This document shows positions 7,578-15,615 of a DNA stretch of 22,254 nucleotides, piece after piece. Origin of the DNA: an uncultured Clostridia bacterium (GTDB lineage: Bacteria; Bacillota; Clostridia; TANB77; CAG-508); the NCBI GenBank assembly GCA_934120045.1, contig CAKOTF010000015.1, positions 1-22,254 on the forward strand. The letters are read 5' to 3'. Position 1 is the first letter of the stretch. Each line of letters begins with the position of its first letter. The position numbers and the translations under genes are program-made. The notes beneath the pieces were generated by a model that saw nothing but the letters and a program-made list of their open reading frames with translations, was not told the origin of the DNA and did no database searches.

Positions 7578-8135
7578 ATGTATTTAATTGTAGGATTAGG
7601 AAATCCAGAAGAAGAATATAACAAAACAAGACATAATATGGGATTTAACACAATAAATAAAATCTCACAAAAATATAATATTGATGTAAAACAAAATAAA
7701 TTTCAAGCATTATATGGAAGTGGAATAATAGAAAATAAAAAAGTTATATTATTAAAACCACAAACATATATGAATTTAAGTGGAAATAGTGTTAAAGAAG
7801 TAGTGGATTTTTATAAAATAGAAAAAGAAAAAATTCTAGTAATATATGATGATATGGACATAGAACCAGGAAAAATAAAAATAAGAAAAAAAGGAAGTGC
7901 TGGTGGACATAATGGAATGAAAAGCATTATCCAGATGATTGGAACAGAAGAATTTCTAAGAATAAGAGTAGGAATAGGAAGACCAATTCATAAAGGTGAT
8001 GAAATAAATTATGTAATAGGAGCAATACCAGAAGAAGAATTAAAAAGACTAGATGAAGGAACAGAAAAAGCCCAAAAAGCTGTAGAGGAAATATTAAAAA
8101 ATGGTGTTGATTCTGCAATGAACAAATATAATTAA
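7578..8135 (+). CDS. pth: Peptidyl-tRNA hydrolase
   Basis: The 185-residue cytoplasmic enzyme frees tRNA from prematurely released peptidyl-tRNA. It shows the family's opening YLIVGLGNPEEEY, the catalytic His in TRHNMGF (residue 19), the NLSG motif near 68, and the DDMDIEPGKI and GGHNGMKSI motifs near 94-118. The length is typical. The start is ATG with a GAGGA site just upstream, and a promoter lies 26 bases before that. The RNase E/G family gene follows after 27 bases with its own SD, so it is probably the first gene of an operon running through the TPR gene. Confidence 0.97.
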   Translation: MYLIVGLGNPEEEYNKTRHNMGFNTINKISQKYNIDVKQNKFQALYGSGIIENKKVILLKPQTYMNLSGNSVKEVVDFYKIEKEKILVIYDDMDIEPGKIKIRKKGSAGGHNGMKSIIQMIGTEEFLRIRVGIGRPIHKGDEINYVIGAIPEEELKRLDEGTEKAQKAVEEILKNGVDSAMNKYN

Positions 8136-8162
8136 GTACATTAATAATGAGGAGAAATGCAA

Positions 8163-9335
8163 ATGGTAGAGATAATTATTGACCAAAAAGAAGATGTGAA
8201 AACTATTGCAGTTATTGAAAATGGAAAATTGATAGAAGTATATGAAGAAAACAAAGAAAATAAACATGAAAGAAATGAAGGAAATATATATTCTGGAATA
8301 ATTAAAGACATAATTCCAGGAATGCAAGCAGCATTTATTGATATAGGAACTGAAAAAAATAGTTTTATACATGTTAGAGATATAATACCACAAATTGATG
8401 AAAAAATTGAGAAAAAAGTTGAACCAAAAATAAAAGAAATTGTAAAGACAAAACAAAAATTACTTGTACAAGTTCAAAAAGACAGTAGTGATAAAAAAGG
8501 TGCAAGGACATCAACACATATAAAATTAACAGGAAAATATATAATATTGCTACCTCAAACAACAATTGTAACAATATCACAAAAAATAATGAACGAAGCA
8601 GAAAAAGAAAGACTAATAAAAATTGTAAAAAATAATCTTCCAGAGGGAGTGGGAGCAATAATAAGAACTAGTGCAGAACAAAAAGAAGAAAGTATTTTAA
8701 TAGATGATATAAAAGATTTGAATCAAAAATGGAATAATATATATGAAAAATTCCAAAAATGTGATGATAAACCACAATTATTATATAAGAGTCCTAATAT
8801 AGTAGAAAAGTTGGTTCTAGATTTACCTGATGAAAAAATAGATTCTATTATTTCAAATAATAAAAAAGATATAGAGAATCTAAAACAAATGGTAAATTCA
8901 GAGATAAAATTAATGTTAGAAGAAAATACTAATCTGTTAGAAAAATATGAATTGGAAAATCAAATTGAAAAAACAAAGCAACATAAAATATGGTTAAATT
9001 GTGGAGGATTTATAACAATAGATTCAACAGAAGCTTTAGTTGCAATAGACGTAAATTCAGGTAAATATACAGGAAAAACAAGTTTAGAAGAAACAGTCTA
9101 TAAAGTAAATTATGAGGCAACAATAGAAATAGCAAAACAGCTAAGATTAAGAGATATTGGTGGAATAATAATAATTGATTATATAGATATGAAAAATTCA
9201 GATAATAAAGAAAAAATTGAAAAATTATTAAAAGAAACATTAAAACAAGATAGAGCGAAAACACAAGTTGAAGGATTTACTAAATTAAATTTAATGGAAT
9301 TAACAAGGAAACATATTTGTGCACATAATAGTTAA
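8163..9335 (+). CDS. rng: Ribonuclease E/G family endoribonuclease, short C-terminus without Zn-link
   Basis: The 390-residue protein would process or degrade RNA with a preference for 5'-monophosphate ends. An S1-type RNA-binding stretch comes first (GNIYSGIIKDIIPGMQAAF and GTEKNSFIHV). The 5'-sensor motif is AIIRTSAE near 165. The DNase-I-like catalytic core has AIDVNSG (near 296) and IIDYIDM (near 338), which supply the Mg-binding aspartates. The frame ends at LMELTRKHICAHNS, just where RNase E/G proteins carry the CPxC Zn-link and a small-domain C-terminus. About 90-100 residues are missing compared with RNase G. I see no continuation in other frames. ATG 8163 is preferred over ATG 8157 because GAGGAG (8149-8154) is 8 bases from the former and only 2 from the latter. 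Confidence 0.88.
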   Translation: MVEIIIDQKEDVKTIAVIENGKLIEVYEENKENKHERNEGNIYSGIIKDIIPGMQAAFIDIGTEKNSFIHVRDIIPQIDEKIEKKVEPKIKEIVKTKQKLLVQVQKDSSDKKGARTSTHIKLTGKYIILLPQTTIVTISQKIMNEAEKERLIKIVKNNLPEGVGAIIRTSAEQKEESILIDDIKDLNQKWNNIYEKFQKCDDKPQLLYKSPNIVEKLVLDLPDEKIDSIISNNKKDIENLKQMVNSEIKLMLEENTNLLEKYELENQIEKTKQHKIWLNCGGFITIDSTEALVAIDVNSGKYTGKTSLEETVYKVNYEATIEIAKQLRLRDIGGIIIIDYIDMKNSDNKEKIEKLLKETLKQDRAKTQVEGFTKLNLMELTRKHICAHNS

Positions 9336-9390
9336 AAAATATTAGTCAATCATAAGAATTTTAAATTATAAAAATGAAAGGATGTAAAAA

Positions 9391-10752
9391 GTGAAAGTAG
9401 GATTTGTATCACTTGGATGTAGTAAAAATTTAATAGATACTGAAATAGCAATAGGACACTTTAAAGATAATAATTATGAGATAGAAAATAATCCTAATAA
9501 AGCAGACATAATAGTTATAAATACATGTGGATTTATAGCATCAGCAAAAGAAGAAGCAATAAATACGATATTAGAAATGGCAGAATATAAAAAGAAAAAA
9601 TGTAAATATCTAATTGCAATGGGATGTTTAGTACAAAGATATTATGATGACTTAGTAAAATCATTGCCAGAAGTAGATTTATTTATAAAAATAGATGAAT
9701 ATGGTGATATGTGGAAAAAGATCCAAGATTTAGTAGAAAATAACAAAGTAGAAAAAAGTATAACAAAAACAGTAACAAAAGTATCTGAAATTGAACAATT
9801 ACCAATGCCTAAATTTGATGAATTTTATGATAGAGTTATAACAACTGGAAAAAATTATGCATATTTAAAAATTGGAGAAGGTTGTAGTAATATGTGTACA
9901 TATTGTGCTATTCCATATATTAGAGGAAAATTTATAAGTAGAAAAATAGAAGAAATATTAGATGAAGCAAAAATGTTAGCATCTAAAGGAATAAAAGAAT
10001 TAATAGTTATAGCACAAGATACAACGAAATATGGTGTTGACATATATGGTAAGCCCAAACTTGCAGAATTATTACAAAAATTATCAGAAATAGATGGAAT
10101 AAAATGGATTAGATTTTTATATTCATATCCAGAAGGAATAACAGATGAACTTATAGAAGTAGTGAAAAATAATGATAAAATATGTAAATATTTTGATATT
10201 CCAATACAACATATCTCAAATAAAATTTTAAAAAGAATGAATAGGAAAACAAACAAAGAGCAAATTGAAAGTATAATATCAAATATCAGAAAACAAATTC
10301 CAAATGTTGTATTAAGAACAAGTTTAATAGTCGGATTTCCAGGTGAAACAGAAGAAGATTTTAAAGAATTAGAACAATTTGTTGAAAAAACAAAATTTGA
10401 TAAATTAGGAACTTTTATGTATTCAAAAGAAGAAGGAACACCTGCTTCTAAACTTCCAGAGCAAATACACGGAAATACAAAAAAATCAAGATATAATAAA
10501 ATAATGGCAATACAACAAAAAGTATCAAATGAAAATTTAAAAAATAAAATAGGACAAGATGTTGAAGTATTAATAGAAGATATTTCATTTGATGGAAAAT
10601 ACTTGATTGGAAGAACATCACAAGATGTTCCAGAAGAAGATGGAATTATATATATTGAAAACAATAATTTTGAAAGTAAAGTAAATAAATTTGTTAAAGC
10701 AATTATAACTGAAGTAAAAGAATATGATTTGATTGGAAAAATCATAGATTAA
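9391..10752 (+). CDS. rimO: Ribosomal protein S12 methylthiotransferase RimO (radical SAM)
   Basis: The 453-residue enzyme adds a methylthio group to a conserved Asp of ribosomal protein S12. The N-terminal UPF0004 domain has KVGFVSLGCSKNLIDTE, INTCGFI and AMGCLVQRY, whose three cysteines hold the auxiliary Fe-S cluster. The radical SAM domain has GEGCSNMCTYCAIPYIRG near 167-184, the CxxxCxxC cluster site. A C-terminal TRAM-like region contains VEVLIEDISFDGKYLIGRT. The SLGCSKN start and SxxPY-type context favour RimO over MiaB. The start codon is GTG with AAAGGA 8 bases upstream; the nearby ATG at 9383 runs straight into TAA. The gene lies between the RNase gene and an unknown acidic gene 21 bases downstream. 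Confidence 0.95.
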   Translation: MKVGFVSLGCSKNLIDTEIAIGHFKDNNYEIENNPNKADIIVINTCGFIASAKEEAINTILEMAEYKKKKCKYLIAMGCLVQRYYDDLVKSLPEVDLFIKIDEYGDMWKKIQDLVENNKVEKSITKTVTKVSEIEQLPMPKFDEFYDRVITTGKNYAYLKIGEGCSNMCTYCAIPYIRGKFISRKIEEILDEAKMLASKGIKELIVIAQDTTKYGVDIYGKPKLAELLQKLSEIDGIKWIRFLYSYPEGITDELIEVVKNNDKICKYFDIPIQHISNKILKRMNRKTNKEQIESIISNIRKQIPNVVLRTSLIVGFPGETEEDFKELEQFVEKTKFDKLGTFMYSKEEGTPASKLPEQIHGNTKKSRYNKIMAIQQKVSNENLKNKIGQDVEVLIEDISFDGKYLIGRTSQDVPEEDGIIYIENNNFESKVNKFVKAIITEVKEYDLIGKIID

Positions 10753-10773
10753 TTAGTATTAGGAGTGAAATAT

Positions 10774-12054
10774 ATGGAAAAAGATGAAATTGATTTAAAT
10801 TTCGAGAAAAAGTTAAATGATGTATCTGAAAGTGTAAAACAAACTATACAAGAAAATGATAAAAAACTAATTGAAACTAGATATTATAAAGAATTTGTAT
10901 TAAATACAAAACAAGGCCAATTAGTTCTTAATGATGTATTTATCACATTAGAAAGAAATAAAGAAGGAGATATGGAATATCACTTTAGATGGGCAAAAGA
11001 AAATGAACAAGGAGAAATGACTATTGAAGAAAAAATGATGGCAGATAAAGATGGAAATGTTTATTCAATAGAAGCTCTAAGAGAATATTTTGAAAATACA
11101 ACATTAGATATGGATACAGTGCTTTCAAAAAATGACAAAGAAAGAGGAAGACTTCGTGCAATTGCAGAAGAAAAAGAAGAAAATAAAAAAGATAAAGAAG
11201 AAGAAACAAAAGCTCCTCAGAATGAAGAACAAGAAGAAAAGAAAGCAGAAGAAGACTTAAAGAAAGAAGATAAAGATATAGAAATTAGTAAGTTTAGAAG
11301 AATTAAAGATAATCATTTACAAGAAAGAATGCCAAATGTATTTAACAATAATGCAGAATATGCAATTGCATATTCTGCAACACTTGGAAGTTTTGTAGTG
11401 CTAGAAGCGAGAGAAGAAATTGATGAAAAAGGTGAATTAAGAAAAAATTGGAAGGTAAATGAAAATGTTCAAACAGCAGGAGCAAATTATCGTTCAATAA
11501 TAAGTATTAGTGAAAATGGAGACAAAGTAGAAAGAAAGGTTCCATATGCATTATTAAGAACAAATAAAGCAGATAAAGAAATAGCAATAACATTAGAAGC
11601 TCAAAATTATGGTGAATTAGATATTGAAACAGTTGATGTAATGCCATGTCAAGAAAGAGTTTCAAGACAAGTAAGAACACAAGGAGATGGTATTGAAAAA
11701 CAAGAAACACTTGAAACAAGAAGAGAATTTGAAAAAGCTGGTACTCAAGATGGAGTAAATAAGAAAGCTCATGAAATTGCACATGGATTTGAAAATGCAG
11801 AAGAAGATCAAAAAGAAGATGGTGAAGCAGTAGATCCAAGTGTAATCGATGCAAACACACCAATTCCAGATTCAGATATGACATGGGGAGAACTCTCAGA
11901 AGAAACTGGAGAAAATATATTAAAATTAGTAGAAAGATATAATAGAGAAAAAGCTGAAATTCAGGGAAAAGGAGAAAAGCCAAAATCTGAAAATATAATT
12001 CAAACAATTTTATATGATTATAAAAACGTTAACCGTGAGCATAATTTTAATTAA
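10774..12054 (+). CDS. Unknown acidic, Glu/Lys-rich protein
   Basis: I do not recognise this 426-residue protein. It has no signal peptide or membrane segment, so it is probably cytoplasmic. The N-terminal 110 residues look folded (LNDVFITLERN, EYHFRWAKE). Residues about 130-175 are almost wholly Glu, Lys, Asp and Gln and likely form a charged coil or linker. A second folded part follows (EYAIAYSATLGSFVVLEARE, VPYALLRTNK). The last 130 residues are polar and acidic, ending in a helical stretch (ENILKLVERYNREK). ATG 10774 is chosen because AGGAG (10761-10765) lies 8 bases upstream; the GTG at 10765 is within the SD. The downstream TPR gene starts 11 bases after the stop, so the two are co-transcribed and may work together. 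Confidence 0.85.
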   Translation: MEKDEIDLNFEKKLNDVSESVKQTIQENDKKLIETRYYKEFVLNTKQGQLVLNDVFITLERNKEGDMEYHFRWAKENEQGEMTIEEKMMADKDGNVYSIEALREYFENTTLDMDTVLSKNDKERGRLRAIAEEKEENKKDKEEETKAPQNEEQEEKKAEEDLKKEDKDIEISKFRRIKDNHLQERMPNVFNNNAEYAIAYSATLGSFVVLEAREEIDEKGELRKNWKVNENVQTAGANYRSIISISENGDKVERKVPYALLRTNKADKEIAITLEAQNYGELDIETVDVMPCQERVSRQVRTQGDGIEKQETLETRREFEKAGTQDGVNKKAHEIAHGFENAEEDQKEDGEAVDPSVIDANTPIPDSDMTWGELSEETGENILKLVERYNREKAEIQGKGEKPKSENIIQTILYDYKNVNREHNFN

Positions 12055-12065
12055 AGGGGAGAAAA

Positions 12066-12224
12066 ATGTATATGTTGATAGAAACACTAATATTTTCAAT
12101 TATAGCATTTGCTTTGTTTGTATATATTTTTTACAGGCTAATAAAAGAAAATGATACAAAATATGTACCAATACTTGCTATAGAAGCATTTCGGAATAGC
12201 AATAAAATTTATAATGGTATATAA
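12066..12224 (+). pseudogene. 5' fragment of the TPR membrane protein, cut off by a frameshift
   Basis: A 52-codon reading frame begins at ATG 12066 behind a strong AAAGGGGAG site. It encodes one transmembrane helix (about residues 5-25) and then KENDTKYVPILAIEAF. It then leaves the expected frame and stops at 12222-12224. Skipping one base at about 12192 (the C in TTTCGG) joins it smoothly to the next frame, which continues GIAIKFIM into the TPR gene. The true gene is therefore 12066-13290, about 407 residues, either mutated or carrying a sequencing error. Confidence 0.8.
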
Positions 12225-13290
12225 TGATACACAAAAGATAAATATTTTTATTGAATTAATAGTATATTTTTTATCAATAATTGTACCAATAGGAATTATA
12301 TTATTAGAAACAGTTACTGGAAATATCTCAGAAATGTTATATATAAATATTGTGAGATTATATTTAATAATTGGAAATACAAAACATGCCAAAAAGATGC
12401 TTATAGAAATAGTAACTAAAAACCCTGAAAGTTATAATGGACACAAATTACTTGCAAAATTATATGAAAAAGAAGGTGGACAAAGAAAAGCAGTTGACGA
12501 ATATGCACAGGTCATTAGTATTAATCCAAAAGAATATGAAGCATATTTTAAAGTTGCAACATTACTCACAGATTTAGATAAAAAAGATGAAGCAATAGAC
12601 ACATTAACAAGCTTATTAAGTAAAAAGCCAGACTATCCAGAAGCAACAATTGCATTAGGTGACTTGTTAATAGAAAAAGAAAACTATAAAGAAGCAGCAA
12701 ACTATTATAATGAAGCATTAAAATATGATCCAACAAGTTTTGAGCTAAACTATAATCTTGGAATTGTATATACAATGTTAAATGATTTTGCAAGTGCTAA
12801 ATTATATTATGAAAAATCAGCAGAATTAAATACAATAATATGTAATGCGAAATATAGTTTAGCAGAAATTGCAATAATGTATAAAGAATTAGAAGAAGCT
12901 GAAAATTATTTATTACAAATAGTTGATGATGAAGAATTAGGAGCAGATGCATATTTAGAATTAGCCAAAATTTATATATTAAAAAATGATAAGCAAAAAG
13001 CTATACAATATGCGAATGTCGCTATACAAGATTCTCCAAGAAGAATTGTTGATAAGATTAGAAAAGATACAACATTTGCAATAATAATAGCTAAATTATC
13101 AATACCATTTAACTTAGATTTTGAGGAAGAAAAAGAAAGAAAATTAACTAAAAAAGAATTAATGGCAAAACAACATTTGGAAGAAATGGTAGAAATAACT
13201 AAAAAAATAGGTTTTGCTGATTTAAAAGTTGAAAAGAAAAATCGCGAAACAAAGATTGAAAAATCACAAGAAATAGAAAAAGAAAATTAA
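12214..13290 (+). CDS. Tetratricopeptide-repeat protein, main part of a frameshifted membrane-anchored gene
   Basis: The 358-residue open frame lacks a ribosome binding site at its first ATG. It is best read as the continuation of the frame starting at 12066. Restored, the protein would have three N-terminal membrane helices: one in the upstream fragment, one across the frameshift, and one at residues about 11-30 of this frame. About six TPR-like helical pairs follow (NPESYNGHKLLAKLYEKEGG, INPKEYEAYFKVATLL, KPDYPEATIALGDLLIEKEN, DPTSFELNYNLGIVYTMLND). A Lys/Glu-rich tail ends it. This gives a membrane-anchored cytoplasmic protein-interaction scaffold; the partner is unknown. The unknown acidic gene immediately upstream is a candidate. 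No terminator is evident before dpsA. Confidence 0.85.
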   Translation: MVYNDTQKINIFIELIVYFLSIIVPIGIILLETVTGNISEMLYINIVRLYLIIGNTKHAKKMLIEIVTKNPESYNGHKLLAKLYEKEGGQRKAVDEYAQVISINPKEYEAYFKVATLLTDLDKKDEAIDTLTSLLSKKPDYPEATIALGDLLIEKENYKEAANYYNEALKYDPTSFELNYNLGIVYTMLNDFASAKLYYEKSAELNTIICNAKYSLAEIAIMYKELEEAENYLLQIVDDEELGADAYLELAKIYILKNDKQKAIQYANVAIQDSPRRIVDKIRKDTTFAIIIAKLSIPFNLDFEEEKERKLTKKELMAKQHLEEMVEITKKIGFADLKVEKKNRETKIEKSQEIEKEN

Positions 13291-13292
13291 AA

Positions 13293-13321
13293 TTCATAAA
13301 AAATTTCAAATTAAATATAAT
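13293..13321 (+). promoter_or_regulatory. Possible promoter of dpsA
   Basis: TTCATA (13293-13298), 17 bases and a perfect TATAAT (13316-13321) are followed by a second overlapping TATAAT. I see no clear late-sporulation sigma motif, although dpsA is under mother-cell control in Bacillus. Confidence 0.45.
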
Positions 13322-13368
13322 ATAATAGAACAAATAAGAAAAATTGAAAAATTTAATTTGGAGGGATT

Positions 13369-14247
13369 ATGAAAAATAAATTAGCAGTAATAGGTGGAGA
13401 TTTAAGAATTGCAAAATTAGCAATAATGCTTGCTAATGATGGAAATGAAGTATATGTATATGGATTAGAAAAATCTGAAGAAATAAAAAGACAAAAAAAT
13501 ATTATTCAATGTGATACAATAAGAAAAGCAATCGATGATGTAGAAATAGTAATTGGACCAATACCATTTTCAAGTAATGGAAATACAATAAATATGCCAT
13601 TTAGTGATAAAGAAATTACTATTAGAGAAATGATGCATAATATAAATGCAAAAGTTCTTATAGCAGGATCTATTTTACCAGAAGTATATGAAATGGCAAA
13701 TGATGAATATATAGAGATTATTGATATAATGAAAAGAGAAGAATTAGCAGTATTAAATACAATTGCAACAGCAGAAGGGACAATTCAAGTAGCAATAGAA
13801 AATACAAATAGAATTTTACATGGAAGTGAAGTTTTAATATTAGGATTTGGAAGAATTGGAAAAGTCTTAGCAAGAAAACTTGCTGGATTATCAGTAAAGG
13901 TAACATGTGCAGCAAGAAAAGATGAAGATTTGGCATGGATAGAAGCATATGGACATAAATCATTAAATATTAATAATTTAGGTGAAAATTTAAGACCATT
14001 TGATATAATAATAAATACAGTTCCACATATTATTTTAACAGAACAAAAATTAGAATATGTAAAAAAAGAAACATTGTTAATAGATTTAGCTTCAAATCCA
14101 GGTGGAATTGACAAAAAAGCAATTAAAGATAGAAATTTGAAATTTGTTTGGGCATTATCATTACCAGGAAAAGTTGCACCAACAACATCAGCAGAATTTA
14201 TAAAAAATACAATATATAATATATTAAGAGAAATATATAAAGTTTAA
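13369..14247 (+). CDS. dpsA: Dipicolinate synthase subunit A
   Basis: The 292-residue protein matches DpsA/SpoVFA, which with DpsB makes dipicolinic acid for the spore core from a lysine-pathway intermediate. Its N-terminal domain opens KLAVIGGDLRIAKLAIMLAN. A Rossmann NAD(P)-binding domain begins at about residue 150 (EVLILGFGRIGKVLARKL), and INTVPHIILT, DLASNPGGID and LPGKVAPTTSAEFI follow. These are typical DpsA words that separate it from ordinary dehydrogenases. The length is standard. The start is ATG with GGAGG only 4 bases upstream, a tight spacing. dpsB normally sits next to dpsA, but here uppP follows and dpsB is not in the window. This is the clearest sign that the organism makes endospores, or descends from one that did. 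Confidence 0.92.
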   Translation: MKNKLAVIGGDLRIAKLAIMLANDGNEVYVYGLEKSEEIKRQKNIIQCDTIRKAIDDVEIVIGPIPFSSNGNTINMPFSDKEITIREMMHNINAKVLIAGSILPEVYEMANDEYIEIIDIMKREELAVLNTIATAEGTIQVAIENTNRILHGSEVLILGFGRIGKVLARKLAGLSVKVTCAARKDEDLAWIEAYGHKSLNINNLGENLRPFDIIINTVPHIILTEQKLEYVKKETLLIDLASNPGGIDKKAIKDRNLKFVWALSLPGKVAPTTSAEFIKNTIYNILREIYKV

Positions 14248-14259
14248 AAGAAGCAAAAG

Positions 14260-14302
14260 AAAGGAGAGTGTTAATCTAAAAAGATTAACATTATAAAAAA
14301 AT
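14260..14302 (+). promoter_or_regulatory. uppP start region: SD separated from ATG by a perfect hairpin
   Basis: AAAGGAG (14260-14266) lies 36 bases before ATG 14303, too far for ordinary initiation. Between them AGTGTTAATCT (14267-14277) pairs with AGATTAACATT (14282-14292) around an AAAA loop (11 pairs, one G-U). Folding the hairpin leaves 10 A-rich bases between SD and ATG. The secF start has the same design. Confidence 0.75.
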
Positions 14303-15100
14303 ATGGAAATATATCAAGCAATAGTTTTAGGAATAGTTCAAGGATTAACAGAACTATTACCAGTATCAAGTTCAGCACATTTAAAATTAATACCATGGAT
14401 GTTTAATTGGAATATTCCAGAAAGTTTTGATGTAGCATTACATTTAGGAACATTATTAGCAATAACATTATTTTTCTTCAAAGATTGGTTAGGTCTAATA
14501 AAAGGTGGATATGACCAAGTAGTAAAAAAGAAAAAATCAACAGAAGGTAAAATCTTCTGGTACATAGTAGCAGTAACTATTCCAACAGGAATTTTAAGTT
14601 TAGTATTAGACAAATTCTCAGGATATATTTGTGACAAATTTAACATAGAATCAATAATGATAGCAATTGCATTAATAGTATTAGGAATTGCACTTTATAT
14701 TGTTGATAAAAAAGCACCATCTGAAACAAAATATGAAGATATGACATTTAAACAATCATTTTTAATAGGATTATCACAAGCAATAGCAGCAGCATTTCCA
14801 GGAACATCAAGATCTGGTATAACAATGACTGTTGCAAGAGCTTTAAAACTAGACAGAGAAAGTGCAGCAAAATATTCATTTTTATTATCAACACCAATAG
14901 TATTAGCAGCAGTACTTGTAAGTATAAAAGACTTTGAATTTACACTTGCATTCTTTATGGGAGTATTATTCAGTTTCTTAGTAGGAATAATTGTAATTAA
15001 ATTTTTATTAAACTACTTGAAAAAAGGAAGTTTCAAAGGATTTGCTATATATAGAGTAATACTTGGAATAATAGTAATTGCTATGACAATTATGAGATAG
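14303..15100 (+). CDS. uppP: Undecaprenyl-diphosphatase
   Basis: The 265-residue polytopic membrane enzyme (BacA/UppP family) removes a phosphate from undecaprenyl pyrophosphate. This recycles the lipid carrier for peptidoglycan and contributes to bacitracin resistance. It has the conserved (E/Q)xxxE motif in VQGLTELLPVSSSAH (residues 13-27) and the PGTSRSG motif (near 168-174) that build the active site. About seven to eight hydrophobic helices are present, with the last at 239-263. The length is normal. It lies 55 bases after dpsA, with no separate promoter recognised, so co-transcription is likely. Its translation start is unusual because a hairpin separates the SD from the ATG. Confidence 0.97.
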   Translation: MEIYQAIVLGIVQGLTELLPVSSSAHLKLIPWMFNWNIPESFDVALHLGTLLAITLFFFKDWLGLIKGGYDQVVKKKKSTEGKIFWYIVAVTIPTGILSLVLDKFSGYICDKFNIESIMIAIALIVLGIALYIVDKKAPSETKYEDMTFKQSFLIGLSQAIAAAFPGTSRSGITMTVARALKLDRESAAKYSFLLSTPIVLAAVLVSIKDFEFTLAFFMGVLFSFLVGIIVIKFLLNYLKKGSFKGFAIYRVILGIIVIAMTIMR

Positions 15101-15107
15101 AATTTGT

Positions 15108-15135
15108 AGAAGAGGCACAAAAGTGCTTCTTTTTT
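15108..15135 (+). terminator. Terminator after uppP
   Basis: An 11-bp stem (15108-15118 with 15123-15133, including G-U pairs) with an AAAA loop ends in T's to 15135. Confidence 0.85.
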
Positions 15136-15166
15136 CATATTATAAAACATAGGAGGAAAATCAATT

Positions 15167-15499
15167 ATGTTTTGTAGAAGATGTTATAGAAATAGAGGTT
15201 ATTACAAAAATAGTTCTCAAAATGAAATTAATTTTGAACAATTAAAAAATATGGTATCTAAAGGAGCAATTCTAATAGATGTAAGAAGTCCACAAGAATT
15301 CAAGGAAGGACATTTACCAGGAGCAATAAATATACCTGAATATGAAATAAGAAAAGTAAAAAATGAAATGCCAAAATTAAATCAACAAATTGTCGTATAT
15401 TGTCAATATGGAGGAAGAAGTAAAAATGCTTATAATATGATGAAAAAAATGGGATATACTAATGTTTACTCATTAAAAGGTGGATTAGAAATGATTTAA
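15167..15499 (+). CDS. Single-domain rhodanese-like sulfurtransferase
   Basis: The 110-residue protein matches one rhodanese domain of about 95 residues. The words are AILIDVRSPQEFKEGHLPGAINIP (split over residues 35-58) and the active-site loop VVYCQYGGRSKNA, in which the Cys near residue 75 would carry the persulfide. SLKGGLEMI closes the fold. The Arg two places before the Ser of the loop is the usual active-site pattern CxxGxRS. The N-terminus has an extra basic Cys pair (MFCRRCYRNRGYY), which could be redox-active or bind metal. The start is ATG with a strong AGGAGG site. It follows the uppP terminator, so it needs its own promoter, which I could not place. The physiological sulfur acceptor is unknown. 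Confidence 0.9.
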   Translation: MFCRRCYRNRGYYKNSSQNEINFEQLKNMVSKGAILIDVRSPQEFKEGHLPGAINIPEYEIRKVKNEMPKLNQQIVVYCQYGGRSKNAYNMMKKMGYTNVYSLKGGLEMI

Positions 15500-15528
15500 A
15501 ATATATTAGAAAAAATATTAAAAAAAGG

Positions 15529-15557
15529 TTGATATTTTAAAAAAAATAAAGTAAAAT
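15529..15557 (+). promoter_or_regulatory. Promoter of the secD-secF unit
   Basis: TTGATA (15529-15534), a 17-base spacer and TAAAAT (15552-15557) lie upstream of secD. Confidence 0.7.
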
Positions 15558-15615
15558 CTATAAAGAATGTTCATAGCAACAAATTATTATAAATAAAGTG
15601 AAAGGAATGCTAAAA

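Noticed and set aside
9855..10745. Long minus-strand ORF of 296 codons
   Set aside because: It lies wholly opposite rimO, has shadow-like Ile/Ser/Phe composition and no family motifs.
12189..12194. Programmed frameshift in the TPR gene
   Set aside because: TTTCGG is not a typical slippery site and no SD or downstream structure supports it; mutation or error is simpler.
15500..15540. Hairpin AAAATAT/ATATTTT as a terminator for the rhodanese gene
   Set aside because: No T-run follows, the loop is long, and it overlaps the secD promoter.
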